A stretch of 64,000 nt of DNA from Bdellovibrio bacteriovorus W (GCA_000525675.1 CP002190.1:930001-994000); one strand, 5' to 3'; numbered from the stretch's first letter, positions 44,901 through 53,549 are shown. Program-made: numbers and translations. Notes: a model not told the origin generated them from the sequence alone.

Positions 44901-45748
44901 TTTCAGTTTCCTCAGCAATTTTGGACCCGATCACTTTAGCATGTGGAACTTATGGTGCTTTTGTAGATGCGAACGTTACAGAGAGCCCAGCGGCTACTCA
45001 GTACACTTTCGCAGGTACTCAAGGGTACTGCTATAAATTTAGATATCAAGTTCGAAACTCTGTAGGCTCAACCGTCAGTTACACTTCAACTGATATAACT
45101 AAAATTAATTTTACTTACGCTTGGAATATCGGAGCCTATGGGGCTTGTCAGGGTGGAACGGGAACTTGGCAGTATGGTAACTGGGGCGCTTGCACCGGCG
45201 GAACAGGTGTTTGGGTGTACTCATCGTGGACGGGTTGTTCTAAATCTTGCGGCGGTGGAACTCAAACAAGAACCGCGAGCTGCAGCATCAACCCAAACAC
45301 GGCTGTCGAGATTCGTTCAGCGACTTGTAATAAAGTCTCTTTGAGTGGCGTGCAAAATAGAACTGTGGTTTGTCGCCGCAGTGACGGAGCAACAGTGGCG
45401 GATAGTTTCTGTGCTGGAACAAAAGCCGTTACTCAGCAAAGCTGTACACCGACGAGTGATAGCGTTTGTGGGACAGTGACGACTTCGCGCAGTTGCACTA
45501 ATAACTCAGTTTCAGTCTGTGGAAATCAAGCAGCGCTTCAGCAGAGTTGTAATACCCAATTGTGTTGTGCGACGAGTGGGACTTCTAATCTGTGCCCTGG
45601 CGTGAGTTTTAGTATCTGTAGTCAGTACTCGAGTTGTTCTAGTTATGGGGGCAGATGTGCTTCTGGTTCCTCAGCTATGGTGGGATACACGGGCACTTGT
45701 ACTGGAGGGAAGTGGGGCGGAACTGTATATCAATGTCGCTGTAACTAA
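41909..45748 (+). CDS. Large Cys-rich surface lipoprotein with Big-1-like and thrombospondin-like modules
   Basis: 1279 residues. The start is the ATG giving MKKSSDSINMDH; upstream GTG and downstream ATGs are possible. A hydrophobic stretch ends in TLLGC, a lipobox. Next come two Big-1 (invasin-like) domains (PVQFIVTVTNLNIQKPAANVD; then VAIVILDSDRNPIEG), three W/Cys modules (for example TQTWESVKTGEWGGC), Fn3/Big-like strands with repeated IDLDKNPP-type turns, and a C-terminal Cys-rich part whose WTGCSKSCGGGTQTRTASC is a thrombospondin type 1 repeat core. DHDRDENCNG recalls the metal-binding MopE motif. An adhesin for cell or prey contact is inferred. Confidence 0.82.
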   Translation: MKKSSDSINMDHKHRHVSSLLLIFISCLPRFAVRVTKIGLMSVTFSTLLGCQMALDVEEVKYSATLQMTKGRAKADGQDPVQFIVTVTNLNIQKPAANVDVQILVNGEKSTSYNIVCTQTDINGKSECEATSELWSLVYFEADLGEKKLISANKTMMELSTGQLYETAERKEALFFDTNSYMEGSAPGSLVAYADTPLSSVEVAIVILDSDRNPIEGMNPVIKIEGPGAINYECTPSDSNGVAICKVFTEVPGTYELISESPRLADPLELKFESRTRSCNALPNAHAYEIWGENETAAWGPCVVSGCFVNYSMSPSGDCVADVRVCEPYPTGAANATQTWESVKTGEWGGCTISSCSLNYTMNGTGMGNSCDANTRPVVPGDLPPHAEVAEQTWDGENWAPPYVTSCYYPYKAVSGACVPLDTMPNAFVILDKVYQNLDEVIYSTPVTISGIETYVQAGITGATSAFIEKKFAGESDWLPFNPLTDVLRNGDEFRLGVFSSENLNTTSTVSYSIGAMGPLSWSITTRDSNPPSNFYLSHANNQREFFIGWSGAGLGNTPQTCAVEFQATPTTWTSVLSGLDCDSPLVTTSTYLPSAAGFSTYFNASGIPLRIRRSDGMVLASLAQKLRCFPDPYMPSVDDHDRDENCNGVWNDDGEVKPVGSGPLGGFFSIVEPSPVTQPLITLSITCPVDLAGEPILVAYQETNPPTNWEACGATKTMVLSGDGTHTVYVRFKDSNNNMTDVLSQTIIYDSSSYVNTNGNFFINDGYPYTNNESVNLNIFCPANLDNGIVEYALGVSSPPGNPANANDWSPCVPTEAHSLVGADGVKELYMRFKGDEDTLTPSVAASIILDKNPPIATINYADGWRTQAEIAVTVSASDALSGLERCELQISQASVSSGTVGTFTPWSTMSTACSPISINGVSGAAYKFRFRATDKAGNVSTWIEPSSIAKINMEAPFGGSISHFNSVQTTTPVTVKVDRGLDSYSGMSNSAGDYLLSVSSAILDPITLACGTYGAFVDANVTESPAATQYTFAGTQGYCYKFRYQVRNSVGSTVSYTSTDITKINFTYAWNIGAYGACQGGTGTWQYGNWGACTGGTGVWVYSSWTGCSKSCGGGTQTRTASCSINPNTAVEIRSATCNKVSLSGVQNRTVVCRRSDGATVADSFCAGTKAVTQQSCTPTSDSVCGTVTTSRSCTNNSVSVCGNQAALQQSCNTQLCCATSGTSNLCPGVSFSICSQYSSCSSYGGRCASGSSAMVGYTGTCTGGKWGGTVYQCRCN

Positions 45749-45781
45749 ATAGGAAAGATTTTTTTTTTGGTGCACTTATTT

Positions 45782-45811
45782 AAAACCGCCATTTTGCAAT
45801 GGCGGTTTTTT
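45782..45811. terminator. Bidirectional terminator between the large lipoprotein and RRM genes
   Basis: AAAACCGCCAT and ATGGCGGTTTT form an 11-bp stem with a 6-base loop and T run. Confidence 0.9.
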
Positions 45812-45833
45812 ATTACAAAAGATGACCTGGAGT

Positions 45834-46136
45834 TTAGTATCGGCGAGAACCGAAACCACCGCCACGGCTGCCACCGTTAGAGCGATTCTCTTGTGGTTTA
45901 GCTTCAGAAATATTCATAGCACGACCAGAAATTTCCATACCATTCAATCTATCAATTGCGTTTTTAGCTTCGTCATCAGCTGACATTTCAACAAACGCAA
46001 AACCTTTGCTGCGACCTGTTTCACGGTCCATAATAACGTTCGCAGAATCAACAGTTCCGTATTCGCTAAATACACTTGATAATTGATCAGCATCTACTGT
46101 GTAAGAAAGGTTGCCTACGTATAATTTTTTTCCCAT
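45834..46136 (-). CDS. RNA-binding protein with a single RRM domain
   Basis: 100 residues from the ATG preceded by GGAGGCAAAC. RNP2 is LYVGNL and RNP1 is KGFAFVEM; the C-terminal 20 residues are Gly/Arg/Ser-rich (GGSRGGGFGSRRY). This is the small Rbp type found in cyanobacteria and many Proteobacteria, often cold-induced. The 286-base leader (46137-46422) toward the FKBP gene contains no gene and could hold a cold-responsive 5' UTR, which I cannot show. Confidence 0.93.
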   Translation of the reverse strand: MGKKLYVGNLSYTVDADQLSSVFSEYGTVDSANVIMDRETGRSKGFAFVEMSADDEAKNAIDRLNGMEISGRAMNISEAKPQENRSNGGSRGGGFGSRRY

Positions 46137-46422
46137 GTTTGCCTCCTTAAAAAGCTTTGGGGCCATTCTCAGAAAACAAAAGGAAATCTAATGAACTATG
46201 TGAACGACTTGTAAATCGATTAGATCACAGTTTAAAGGGTTTAGATACAAAAGGTTTTATTTCCTTTAAGATAATGCCAAGTCGACCTCCGACGATTTGA
46301 GTTAGCTGCCTACTCAGTAAGTGGTTATATTTTAACCTAGTCTTAGTTAGGAGCATTTGTTTGTATCTTCTCTGAGCGAACTGTGTCCTTATAGGGTTCA
46401 TCTCTGCTAAGAAAGGAATTTC
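46137..46422. other. Divergent intergenic region, no gene seen
   Basis: Between the RRM gene and the PPIase gene. AT-rich, with several TTTAA/TTAAAG stretches; no clear promoter pair or hairpin was identified. Confidence 0.5.
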
Positions 46423-46893
46423 ATGAGTGCTCAGATTATTTCCTTCAACTGTATTTTAAAAAACAGAGCCGGCAGTTTGATAAGTTCGACTTTCAATCGA
46501 GATATTCTAAATACAACTTTCGGTGGAGAAAGTATGCTTGAAGGTCTTGCAAAGGGCCTTCAAAATCTAAAAAATGGAGAGAGAAGGACTATTTTTCTTA
46601 AGGCCGAAGAGGCTTATGGATTGTATGATCCAAAGAAAATTATACTTTACCCTCGGAAAAAAATCTTGGACGAGGTTAGGGAGGGATCCATAGTTGTTAT
46701 TCGAGGAAAAAGTGGCACGACTAGAGTTTATAAAGTATTTGAAGTTTTATCAAACTTTGTGCGACTCGATGGTAATCATCCACTTGCAGGCCAGGACTTA
46801 ATTTTTGAAATAGAAGCCCTCAGTGTTCGGCAAGCAACTCCTGATGAACTTGATGAATCAGTCAATGGACTTGAGAATCAGGTATTGCATTGA
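46423..46893 (+). CDS. FKBP-type peptidyl-prolyl isomerase, SlyD-like
   Basis: 156 residues. It follows the SlyD/FkpB plan: GGESMLEGLAKGLQNLKNGERRTIFLKAEEAYG, an inserted-in-flap segment, and the closing motif VRLDGNHPLAGQDLIFEIEAL. It should catalyse proline cis/trans isomerisation or act as a chaperone in the cytoplasm (no signal peptide). The His-rich metal-binding tail of E. coli SlyD is absent. ATG preceded by AAGGAAT. Single-gene unit convergent with the DEAD-box gene. Confidence 0.9.
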   Translation: MSAQIISFNCILKNRAGSLISSTFNRDILNTTFGGESMLEGLAKGLQNLKNGERRTIFLKAEEAYGLYDPKKIILYPRKKILDEVREGSIVVIRGKSGTTRVYKVFEVLSNFVRLDGNHPLAGQDLIFEIEALSVRQATPDELDESVNGLENQVLH

Positions 46894-46930
46894 GTTGAGT
46901 ATCTTTCTAGAAAATTCGGAATTAATATTG

Positions 46931-46973
46931 AATCGATAGGTACTTGTTCCTCCTAGGATAGTACCTGTCGATT
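46931..46973. terminator. Long hairpin between convergent genes
   Basis: AATCGATAGGTACT and AGTACCTGTCGATT form a 14-bp stem with one wobble pair, 15-base loop; only a short T stretch follows. Confidence 0.55.
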
Positions 46974-46980
46974 TGATTTC

Positions 46981-48228
46981 TTACTTCTTCCTCCGCTTCG
47001 ACTTCTTAAACTCATCTTCACTGTTCAGCAATGCCTGAAGGCTGGCATCAATATCCTTCTCAGCAATAGCACTTGAAGTGGTCACGACGAAGTTATAATC
47101 AGCCTTGCTCACTTTGATGACTTCGATTTTCTTATTGAGGAACTTTTCAATTTCTTCAAGTTGCGGCTTTTCTTCAGTGCTGCAAAAAGAAACAGCGATC
47201 CCTTTGTTAAATCCACGGCCTGTACGACCCACTCTGTGAACGTAATTCTCAGGTTTTTCAGGGAGGTCATAGGTCACCACATGGGTTACGTTTGGAATAT
47301 CAATACCACGGGCGCTGACGTCAGTAGCAATTAAAACGCGGCAAGCGCCTGTGCGGAAGGCTTTCATCACTTCTGTACGGTCTGTTTGATCGTTGCCGCC
47401 GTGAATGGTGAGAGTATCAATTTCCGCGCGCGCCATGGCAGCTGCCACGCGCTCTGCACGCACGCGAGTACGCACAAAGACGATGAATTTCCCCTCGGGG
47501 TTTTGTTTGATGTACTCTGCTAAGAAGAAACGCTTATCATCCATTTCAACATACATCACAAAGTGCGAAACGTTTTTTGAGACAGGATCATCTGGTGAAA
47601 TTTGAATGCGAATTGCATTGCCGCGGATCTGAGAGTAAGCCAGTTTCTTAATTTCCGGATTGATCGTCGCTGAAAAGAAAAGCGTTTGATGATTGCGTGT
47701 GAGCTTTCTTTTAATAGATTCGATGTCGTCAATAAATCCAAGATCGAGCATATGATCGGCTTCATCTAAAACTAGAGTTTCGATGGCATTGACGTGAATA
47801 TGACCTTGGCTGATCAAATCAAACATACGCCCTGGAGTAGAAATTAAAATATCAATTCCGTCTTGAAGTTTCTTAATTTGAGCGTCTTGTTCTACCCCCC
47901 CAAAAAGAGCAAAGGGTTTTACCTTCGTATGTTTGCAAAGGGAGTTAAAAACTTCACCGATTTGTTGGGCAAGTTCACGGGTAGGGACCATGACAAGACA
48001 CTTAATACCAAGAGCGCGCTTACTGGATTTGTCGGAGTGAATGCCGTTGACGATAGGAATGGCAAACGCAGCTGTTTTGCCTGTTCCAGTTTGCGCAATC
48101 GCTAAAACGTCCTCGCCCTTCATAATCGATGGGATAGCTTTGTACTGAATATCAGTCGTGCGAAAGAAACCAAGCCCATGGAGGTTGCTCAATAAGTCTT
48201 CAGAAAGGTGGAATTTATCGAATTTCAA
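46981..48228 (-). CDS. DEAD-box RNA helicase (RhlE-like)
   Basis: 415 residues. Start is TTG with GAGG seven bases upstream, an unusual choice; no in-frame ATG fits. Motifs: Q motif (FFRTTDIQYKAIP), I AQTGTGKT, Ia PTRELAQQ, Ib STPGRM, II DEAD, III SAT, IV VFVRT, V ATDVSARGIDIP, VI HRVGRTGR. The C-terminal tail is basic (EFKKSKRRKK), which would hold RNA. It probably unwinds rRNA or mRNA in ribosome assembly or degradation. The subfamily is judged by length and general likeness only. Confidence 0.94.
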   Translation of the reverse strand: MKFDKFHLSEDLLSNLHGLGFFRTTDIQYKAIPSIMKGEDVLAIAQTGTGKTAAFAIPIVNGIHSDKSSKRALGIKCLVMVPTRELAQQIGEVFNSLCKHTKVKPFALFGGVEQDAQIKKLQDGIDILISTPGRMFDLISQGHIHVNAIETLVLDEADHMLDLGFIDDIESIKRKLTRNHQTLFFSATINPEIKKLAYSQIRGNAIRIQISPDDPVSKNVSHFVMYVEMDDKRFFLAEYIKQNPEGKFIVFVRTRVRAERVAAAMARAEIDTLTIHGGNDQTDRTEVMKAFRTGACRVLIATDVSARGIDIPNVTHVVTYDLPEKPENYVHRVGRTGRGFNKGIAVSFCSTEEKPQLEEIEKFLNKKIEVIKVSKADYNFVVTTSSAIAEKDIDASLQALLNSEDEFKKSKRRKK

Positions 48229-48366
48229 AGGAAACCTCGCAAGGGAATAATATTCGGAATTAGGGGCTTTCTTAGCATAGAAACCCCTTGGGATACATCA
48301 GGAAAAACAAAATCGGCCCTATCTGGGCCCTTGCATTCACCTAGGGCTTTATTCTATGGTCAAACC

Positions 48367-49140
48367 ATGAAATTAATTTCCTGGAATGTGAACGGGCTCC
48401 GCTCGGTTCATAAGAAAAATTTTCGCGAATGGTTTGAAAAAGAGACGGCAGACATCGTTTGTCTTCAAGAGATCAAGGTCAATGAATCCGCTATTGCTAA
48501 GGATGAGGATTTTTATCACCCTGCGGGCTATCACTCTTCTTGGGCCTTTGCTGAAAAAGCAGGGTATTCTGGTTTAGCGATTTATTCAAAAAAAGAGCCC
48601 GAAGCGGTTCGTAATGGCCTAGGGATCGACAAATTTGACTCTGAAGGGCGTTGGTTAGAGGCCGACTATGGCTCTATGACCGTGGTGAATAGTTATTGGC
48701 CCAACAGTCAAAGAGATCACGCGCGTTTACCGTTTAAGCTAGAGTTCTGCTTAGCCGCTGAAAAGCGTCTGCAAGATCTCAGAAATCAGGGACGCGAGGT
48801 TATCATCTGTGGTGATTTCAATATTGCGCACACAGAAATCGATCTCCGCAATCCAAAGACAAATATGAAGAACGCAGGCTTCTTACCTGAAGAGCGAGCT
48901 TGGATGACAAAGTTTCTGGACAAGCTTGAGTGGGTGGATAGTTTTAGGAAGTTTGAAAAAGGCCCTGATCATTACACATGGTGGAGTTATCGTCCCGGAG
49001 TTCGAGAAAAGAACATTGGGTGGCGCCTGGATTATTTCTTAGTGAATAAAGAAGCTTCGGATCGCTTAAAAGCGGCGACCCATTGCCCCGACGTGATGGG
49101 TTCTGATCACTGCCCAGTACGACTTGAATTGAAGAACTAG
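48367..49140 (+). CDS. Exodeoxyribonuclease III / AP endonuclease
   Basis: 257 residues from the ATG of MKLISWNVNGLRS; the frame is open further upstream but this is the family start. Motifs: WNVNGLRS, CLQEIK (metal Glu), GDFNIAHTEIDL (Asp/Asn pair), WRLDYFLVN and SDHCPV (catalytic Asp-His). It nicks DNA at abasic sites in base excision repair and belongs to the ExoA/Xth (EEP) family. It starts 138 bases from the divergent helicase. A perfect 10-bp terminator follows. Confidence 0.95.
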   Translation: MKLISWNVNGLRSVHKKNFREWFEKETADIVCLQEIKVNESAIAKDEDFYHPAGYHSSWAFAEKAGYSGLAIYSKKEPEAVRNGLGIDKFDSEGRWLEADYGSMTVVNSYWPNSQRDHARLPFKLEFCLAAEKRLQDLRNQGREVIICGDFNIAHTEIDLRNPKTNMKNAGFLPEERAWMTKFLDKLEWVDSFRKFEKGPDHYTWWSYRPGVREKNIGWRLDYFLVNKEASDRLKAATHCPDVMGSDHCPVRLELKN

Positions 49141-49160
49141 AGAGTTTTATAGTCAAACTT

Positions 49161-49200
49161 AGAAGAGGGAGTTCTCCCTCTTCTAAGGCAATTTTTAAAA
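49161..49200. terminator. Terminator after exonuclease III
   Basis: AGAAGAGGGA and TCCCTCTTCT, a perfect 10-bp stem with loop GTTC; short T run nearby on both sides. Confidence 0.7.
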
Positions 49201-49205
49201 CAAGA

Positions 49206-49559
49206 TTACTTAAAGATTTTATTAGAAGTAGCTAAGCCACCGGCTTTAAGAATAGATTTGATTTTCTTAAGATCCTCATCTGATTTAACGCGATCAAAAT
49301 GACAAGAACCTTCAAGTTCAGATCCATATCCACCATAAGCACTCCAACCGGTCACGCATTCCATTCCTAAAAGGCTATATGAGCGAATACGCACATATCC
49401 AGTGTCATCAGAACCCTCAGCCTGTCCTTTAATGTTGAGTGCCTCCATAGTTTTTACGATTGCCAGGGCATCTTTCCCATCAATAGATTCTTTATTCAAA
49501 GCATAGCTTTGCGCAGAGAAGGCAAGTAAGGCGATTGTGGTTAGAACGATCTTTTTCAT
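49206..49559 (-). CDS. Small exported protein of unknown function
   Basis: 117 residues. Signal peptide MKKIVLTTIALLAFSAQSYA with a signal peptidase I site after SYA. The mature protein has two Cys (MECVTGW and GSCHFD) that may form a disulfide. It reads as a small periplasmic or secreted domain; no family recognised. Single gene with GGAGTGC upstream of its ATG. Confidence 0.75.
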   Translation of the reverse strand: MKKIVLTTIALLAFSAQSYALNKESIDGKDALAIVKTMEALNIKGQAEGSDDTGYVRIRSYSLLGMECVTGWSAYGGYGSELEGSCHFDRVKSDEDLKKIKSILKAGGLATSNKIFK

Positions 49560-49727
49560 AGAGCACTCCTATAAATAAAAAAAACGCTAAAATACACCGA
49601 GCAATAGGAATGCAAGACTTATTCTTCCTGATTGCTCTTGGAGCTTAGTAGATTTGGATAAAGGCGTTCTTATAAGTAGTTAATAAGTGAGGGGAATAAT
49701 TTTTTCCTGCCATTTGCAATCAAGGTC

Positions 49728-51548
49728 TTGAATTCCGTCCTAGCGTATATTTTTGAAACAGGTGACAAAAAACGTCAGAAAATATCGAATGAAGTTAAGA
49801 TTATTATCACATTTTATTTAAAAACTCCGAAATGTTTACCATCTATGAAGCCGAATGCACCCATTGAAGTGGGCTCTCTTATTAAGATGTTGCAGTTAGA
49901 GAAGAAAGCTCAATACAGAAGATACAAACTTGAAACGGAAGCTCCCTTGAGTCGCATCTGTGATAGTGGCGATGCTTTGGGGCCATTGCTACTAGCGAGG
50001 AAGCTTTCTACATCAAAATGGATTTTAACTGGTAAGGCCTTTTACTCTCGTTTTCGATCAGGCGATCTGGTTGAGATTCATATTCAAAAAGAAAATACAG
50101 ACTCCTCTAAAAAGTTTTTGGATGGATGGGTTGTTGAGCGAGTCTATTATCCATCACCGGGAGCTATCGAAGTTGTTCTAAGTGGCGGAAAAATAGCAGA
50201 TCTCAATAAGACCCAAGAGATCTTTCTCTTCCAGAGCTCTGGCGGGATTTATCGCAATCATATGGAGAATAGATTACGAGCATTTTCTCAGAATGATGAA
50301 CCCATTATTCTAGCTGATGATTCATATGATTTAAATATTGATGATGATAAGTTTCGGAAAGTTTACGAACAATTAAATAAGAAACAGCAAGAAGCACTTC
50401 ACATATTGATTGGAAATAATTTTAATGGCGCAGTACAAGGGCCGCCTGGCACGGGTAAGACTCAATTGCTTCGTTCTGTCATATCATTGGCGGTAAACTC
50501 AGGATTAAGAGTTGGTGTGGCAGCATTTACAAATTCTGCAGTCGATAATCTTTTAAGTAGAATTGTCGGGGACTCCTTTGACAGTTCTTGGATTAGGGTC
50601 GCTTCATTAGGCAAAGTTCGCCAAGATTTGTATGATCAGAGTTTATCAATGATGAACTTCGTTGCTGAAGGATTTTCAGCAACCACCCGATCAAAAAGTT
50701 TAATAGGTACGACGCTTCATAAACTCGCATTCAGCAAAAATACTCCTAAATTTGATTTATTGGTTATTGACGAAGCTGGGCAGGTGCCAGTTTATTTTTG
50801 GCCATTTATCCAGCGTATGACCAAAAGATTGATCTTAGTGGGAGATCAATTTCAACTCCCCCCTGTTCTATCCGAGAAGCACAGTAACCTTCGTCACGAT
50901 AATATATTTTCTTTCTTCGTAAATAATGAAACACCAATGCTTGAGACTCAGTATCGAATGAGGCGAGAGATTCAGGAGTGGTCATCCAATAGATTCTATA
51001 AAGGAAAACTTAAACCTCATGTCTCAGTGTCCAATCGAGACTACTACGCTCACAGTCCGGCCTTTGTGGCGGATTCGTTTATTGCGCAACGACAGTTTAC
51101 TTCATCCTCGCATAACACTTCCCAAGCAGAAGCAAATTTCATAGCTGATAAGATCGAACGACTCACAGTTTTTAAAGAAGACTTAGGTTCGGTTGGCGTG
51201 ATATGTCCCTATCGTTCTCAAGCGGGTGTTGTTAATTCCGCACTTCAGTCAAAACTTGGCGTTGAGGCAGCGTCTAAAGTTCTGGTAGATACGGTTGAGA
51301 GATTTCAGGGGCAGGAAAGAGAAGCAATATTTCTTTCTCTTGGCGGTTCAGGTCAATCACAGGAAGATCTTCATTTTCTATCAGACCCACGTCGTTTAAA
51401 TGTTGCAGTAACGCGTGCTAGATCCCGATTTTATTGTCTCTTCGACCAGAACTTACTTCAGAATTCTCGAAATGTAAGAACAAAAGATCTTCATGAGTTT
51501 TTGGAATGGGTTACGAATGGAAAGCTTGCCGCTAAAAGAGCAGCCTAA
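49728..51548 (+). CDS. UPF1/DNA2-like superfamily 1B helicase
   Basis: 606 residues. The start is a TTG after AAGG; the next ATG (49845) lacks a ribosome site. Residues 1-215 are a beta-rich N-terminal region (about RSGDLVEIHIQKE) of unknown role. The helicase core has motif I GPPGTGKTQLL, Ia AFTNSAVDNLL, II VIDEAGQ, III GDQFQLPPVLSE, IV QYRMRREIQEW, V TVERFQGQEREAIFLSLGG and VI RRLNVAVTRAR. Members include Upf1, Dna2 and several bacterial defence helicases. It stands alone, AT-richer than its neighbours by eye, so horizontal acquisition is possible. Confidence 0.88.
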   Translation: MNSVLAYIFETGDKKRQKISNEVKIIITFYLKTPKCLPSMKPNAPIEVGSLIKMLQLEKKAQYRRYKLETEAPLSRICDSGDALGPLLLARKLSTSKWILTGKAFYSRFRSGDLVEIHIQKENTDSSKKFLDGWVVERVYYPSPGAIEVVLSGGKIADLNKTQEIFLFQSSGGIYRNHMENRLRAFSQNDEPIILADDSYDLNIDDDKFRKVYEQLNKKQQEALHILIGNNFNGAVQGPPGTGKTQLLRSVISLAVNSGLRVGVAAFTNSAVDNLLSRIVGDSFDSSWIRVASLGKVRQDLYDQSLSMMNFVAEGFSATTRSKSLIGTTLHKLAFSKNTPKFDLLVIDEAGQVPVYFWPFIQRMTKRLILVGDQFQLPPVLSEKHSNLRHDNIFSFFVNNETPMLETQYRMRREIQEWSSNRFYKGKLKPHVSVSNRDYYAHSPAFVADSFIAQRQFTSSSHNTSQAEANFIADKIERLTVFKEDLGSVGVICPYRSQAGVVNSALQSKLGVEAASKVLVDTVERFQGQEREAIFLSLGGSGQSQEDLHFLSDPRRLNVAVTRARSRFYCLFDQNLLQNSRNVRTKDLHEFLEWVTNGKLAAKRAA

Positions 51549-51680
51549 TTTTTTCGATTCATAATTGCTTGCAGTTGCCTGTTAGCAAAGAATCTTTTGA
51601 GGATAAATTTAATATCCAACTTTTAACAATCATCTTAACGAGACATAGACATCGATAAAGATCCTTCCTACTTTTTCTCA

Positions 51681-52256
51681 ATGGATTCTAAAAAAAGTCA
51701 CAAAGAAAGAATGATCGCGGGTGAGTTGTATCTGGGGACTGATCTTGAACTCATTGAAGATCAGCGTACAGTTCAAACACTAGTGCGAGATTTTAATAAA
51801 AGTAAACCTAAAGATGCTGGCCGCCGTTGGGATCTGCTAGGGCAAATCTTTGCAAATGTCGGTAAAAACACTGTCATTCGTCCGCCGTTTCATTGCGATT
51901 ATGGCTATAACATTTCCATAGGTGAAAGATGTTATCTCAATTTTGGTTGCGTCTTTTTAGACTGTACAAGTATCTCTCTGGGCGATGAGGTTTTATTGGG
52001 CCCAGGGGTTCAAATCTATACTGCAGCCCATCCTCTAGAGTCTATTCCACGAAGACAAGGGTGGGAGTTTGCCTTACCAGTGAGGATCGACTCCGGGGTA
52101 TGGATCGGCGGGGGCGCCATTATTTGCCCAGGAATCACAATCGGTGAAAACTCCGTCATTGGAGCGGGGAGTGTTGTGACCAAAAACATTCCGGCAAATG
52201 TTCTGGCCGTTGGTAATCCATGTCGAGTGATTAAGGAGAATAAAAGCGCTCTTTAA
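51681..52256 (+). CDS. Maltose/galactoside O-acetyltransferase-like (hexapeptide family)
   Basis: 191 residues, left-handed beta-helix acetyl-CoA transferase. It begins with the Maa/LacA-type N-terminal helix (KERMIAGELYLGTDLELIEDQ). Hexapeptide repeats follow: VIRPPFHCDYGYNISIG, ISLGDEVLLGPGVQIYTAAHPL (catalytic His), VWIGGGAIICPGITIGENSVIGAGSVV. It acetylates sugars or glycan precursors; the acceptor is unknown. A stem-loop (52245-52271) overlaps its end and serves the convergent P1 peptidase gene. Confidence 0.93.
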   Translation: MDSKKSHKERMIAGELYLGTDLELIEDQRTVQTLVRDFNKSKPKDAGRRWDLLGQIFANVGKNTVIRPPFHCDYGYNISIGERCYLNFGCVFLDCTSISLGDEVLLGPGVQIYTAAHPLESIPRRQGWEFALPVRIDSGVWIGGGAIICPGITIGENSVIGAGSVVTKNIPANVLAVGNPCRVIKENKSAL

Positions 52257-52275
52257 TATCTAAAGAGCGCTCCAC
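52245..52275 (-). terminator. Terminator of the P1-peptidase gene (leftward)
   Basis: AGCGCTCTTT and AAAGAGCGCT form a 10-bp stem with a 7-base loop; on the minus strand a TTTT stretch follows. Confidence 0.65.
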
Positions 52276-52301
52276 AAAAAAAACAATTAAGATACCAATA
52301 A

Positions 52302-53354
52302 CTATTTTTTCTTAAGATATTTACCATTCACATCGCGATACGCAGGCAAAGCCCCAAGGGCCGAAGCTTCATACACTCCACGCGCTACTGCGCGTGCCAG
52401 GCAATCAGCAGCAACAAGTCCGATGCGATTTACAAGGTCGGCGCGATTTTCTATATCGGTTCCCCAATGACCTGTAGAAACAGCAAAGACCGTATCTCCA
52501 TCAAAAGGAGTGTGTACTGGTCGGATGGAGCGTGCATACCCATCTTGTGCCATGATCGCAATACGAAGTGCTTCTGATTTTGTTAATCGAGCGTTCGTGG
52601 CAACAACTCCAATAGTCGTGTTTTCGCCAGCCTGATTGATGACGCTATCCAAAGGAGATCCTGTCCAAGCCTCTTCTTGGGAATCAAAATTGATGGAAGC
52701 CGATGGAAGAGGTTGACCTCCCATTTCATTGGCTTGTTCAAAAGGCCACGCCCAGAAACAAGCTTGTCCCGGCATCACGGGGCTACCAACACAGTTCACA
52801 GCAACATAGGCACCGACTTGAAGTCCGTCGCCTGAAATAGAAGAAGCACTTCCTAAGCCTCCCTTAAAAGGTCCCGCTTTGGCGCCGAAGCCAGCTCCGG
52901 CATTGCCGAGTTTGAAATCTAATCCTGCACTGTCAAGAGCCGCTCTGCCCAGATCGGCATAGGGAGATTTATCACCCCATTCTTTATTGCCTCCATTCAG
53001 GAGATCAAAAAGGACGGCGCTTGGAACAATCGGAGCGCGAGCAGGTCCAATGGGGAAGCCAATACCACGGGAAGCAAGAGTGTCTGTGACTGCTGAAGAT
53101 GCTCCCAGCCCGAAGACCGAACCGCCGCTGAGAACGATGGCATCAATGCGATCGACTAGGCAGCTAGGATTGAGAGCATCTGTATCACGAGTTCCAGGGG
53201 CACCGCCTCGAACGTCGACGGCAGCGACTGCTGAATTATCAAATAAAAGAACTGAAGTTCCAGTCCATACTTGGGTATTTTCAGCTTGTCCTACGCGAAT
53301 ATTTTCTACATCGGTAATTAAGTTGCGCGGGCCAGGTCGGAAGTTGAACTTCAT
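52302..53354 (-). CDS. P1 family peptidase (DmpA / L-aminopeptidase-like, S58)
   Basis: 350 residues from the ATG after AAGGAGACACC; the open frame extends to 53414 without a better start. GGAPGTRDTDAL, LSGGSVFGLGASSAV, and NTTIGVVATNARLTKSE (with the autoprocessing Thr/Ser and catalytic nucleophile) and HTPFDGDTVFAVSTG belong to the Ntn-hydrolase-like S58 family. These enzymes cleave D- or L-amino acid amides or beta-peptides after self-cleavage into two chains. No membrane or export signal. Substrate unknown. Confidence 0.9.
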   Translation of the reverse strand: MKFNFRPGPRNLITDVENIRVGQAENTQVWTGTSVLLFDNSAVAAVDVRGGAPGTRDTDALNPSCLVDRIDAIVLSGGSVFGLGASSAVTDTLASRGIGFPIGPARAPIVPSAVLFDLLNGGNKEWGDKSPYADLGRAALDSAGLDFKLGNAGAGFGAKAGPFKGGLGSASSISGDGLQVGAYVAVNCVGSPVMPGQACFWAWPFEQANEMGGQPLPSASINFDSQEEAWTGSPLDSVINQAGENTTIGVVATNARLTKSEALRIAIMAQDGYARSIRPVHTPFDGDTVFAVSTGHWGTDIENRADLVNRIGLVAADCLARAVARGVYEASALGALPAYRDVNGKYLKKK

Positions 53355-53549
53355 GGTGTCTCCTTCATGAGAACTTAAATAATATTCTAAAAGATATTTA
53401 GTAACTAAAATCATAAAAAGGGGAGGGCCGGATGGGAAGAAAATATCTTAGTGGAATTAAAGAAATGTTTTGTGCGATTGCTGAGTAAAATTTATTCGTA
53501 GTGACGACCGCACTTGAGACAAAGTAGGATTGAATGGTCGTTACTAGGG

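Noticed and set aside
41909-45748. Possible autotransporter or RTX toxin
   Set aside because: No C-terminal beta-barrel and no GGxGxD repeats; a lipobox and Big-1/TSP-like modules fit better.
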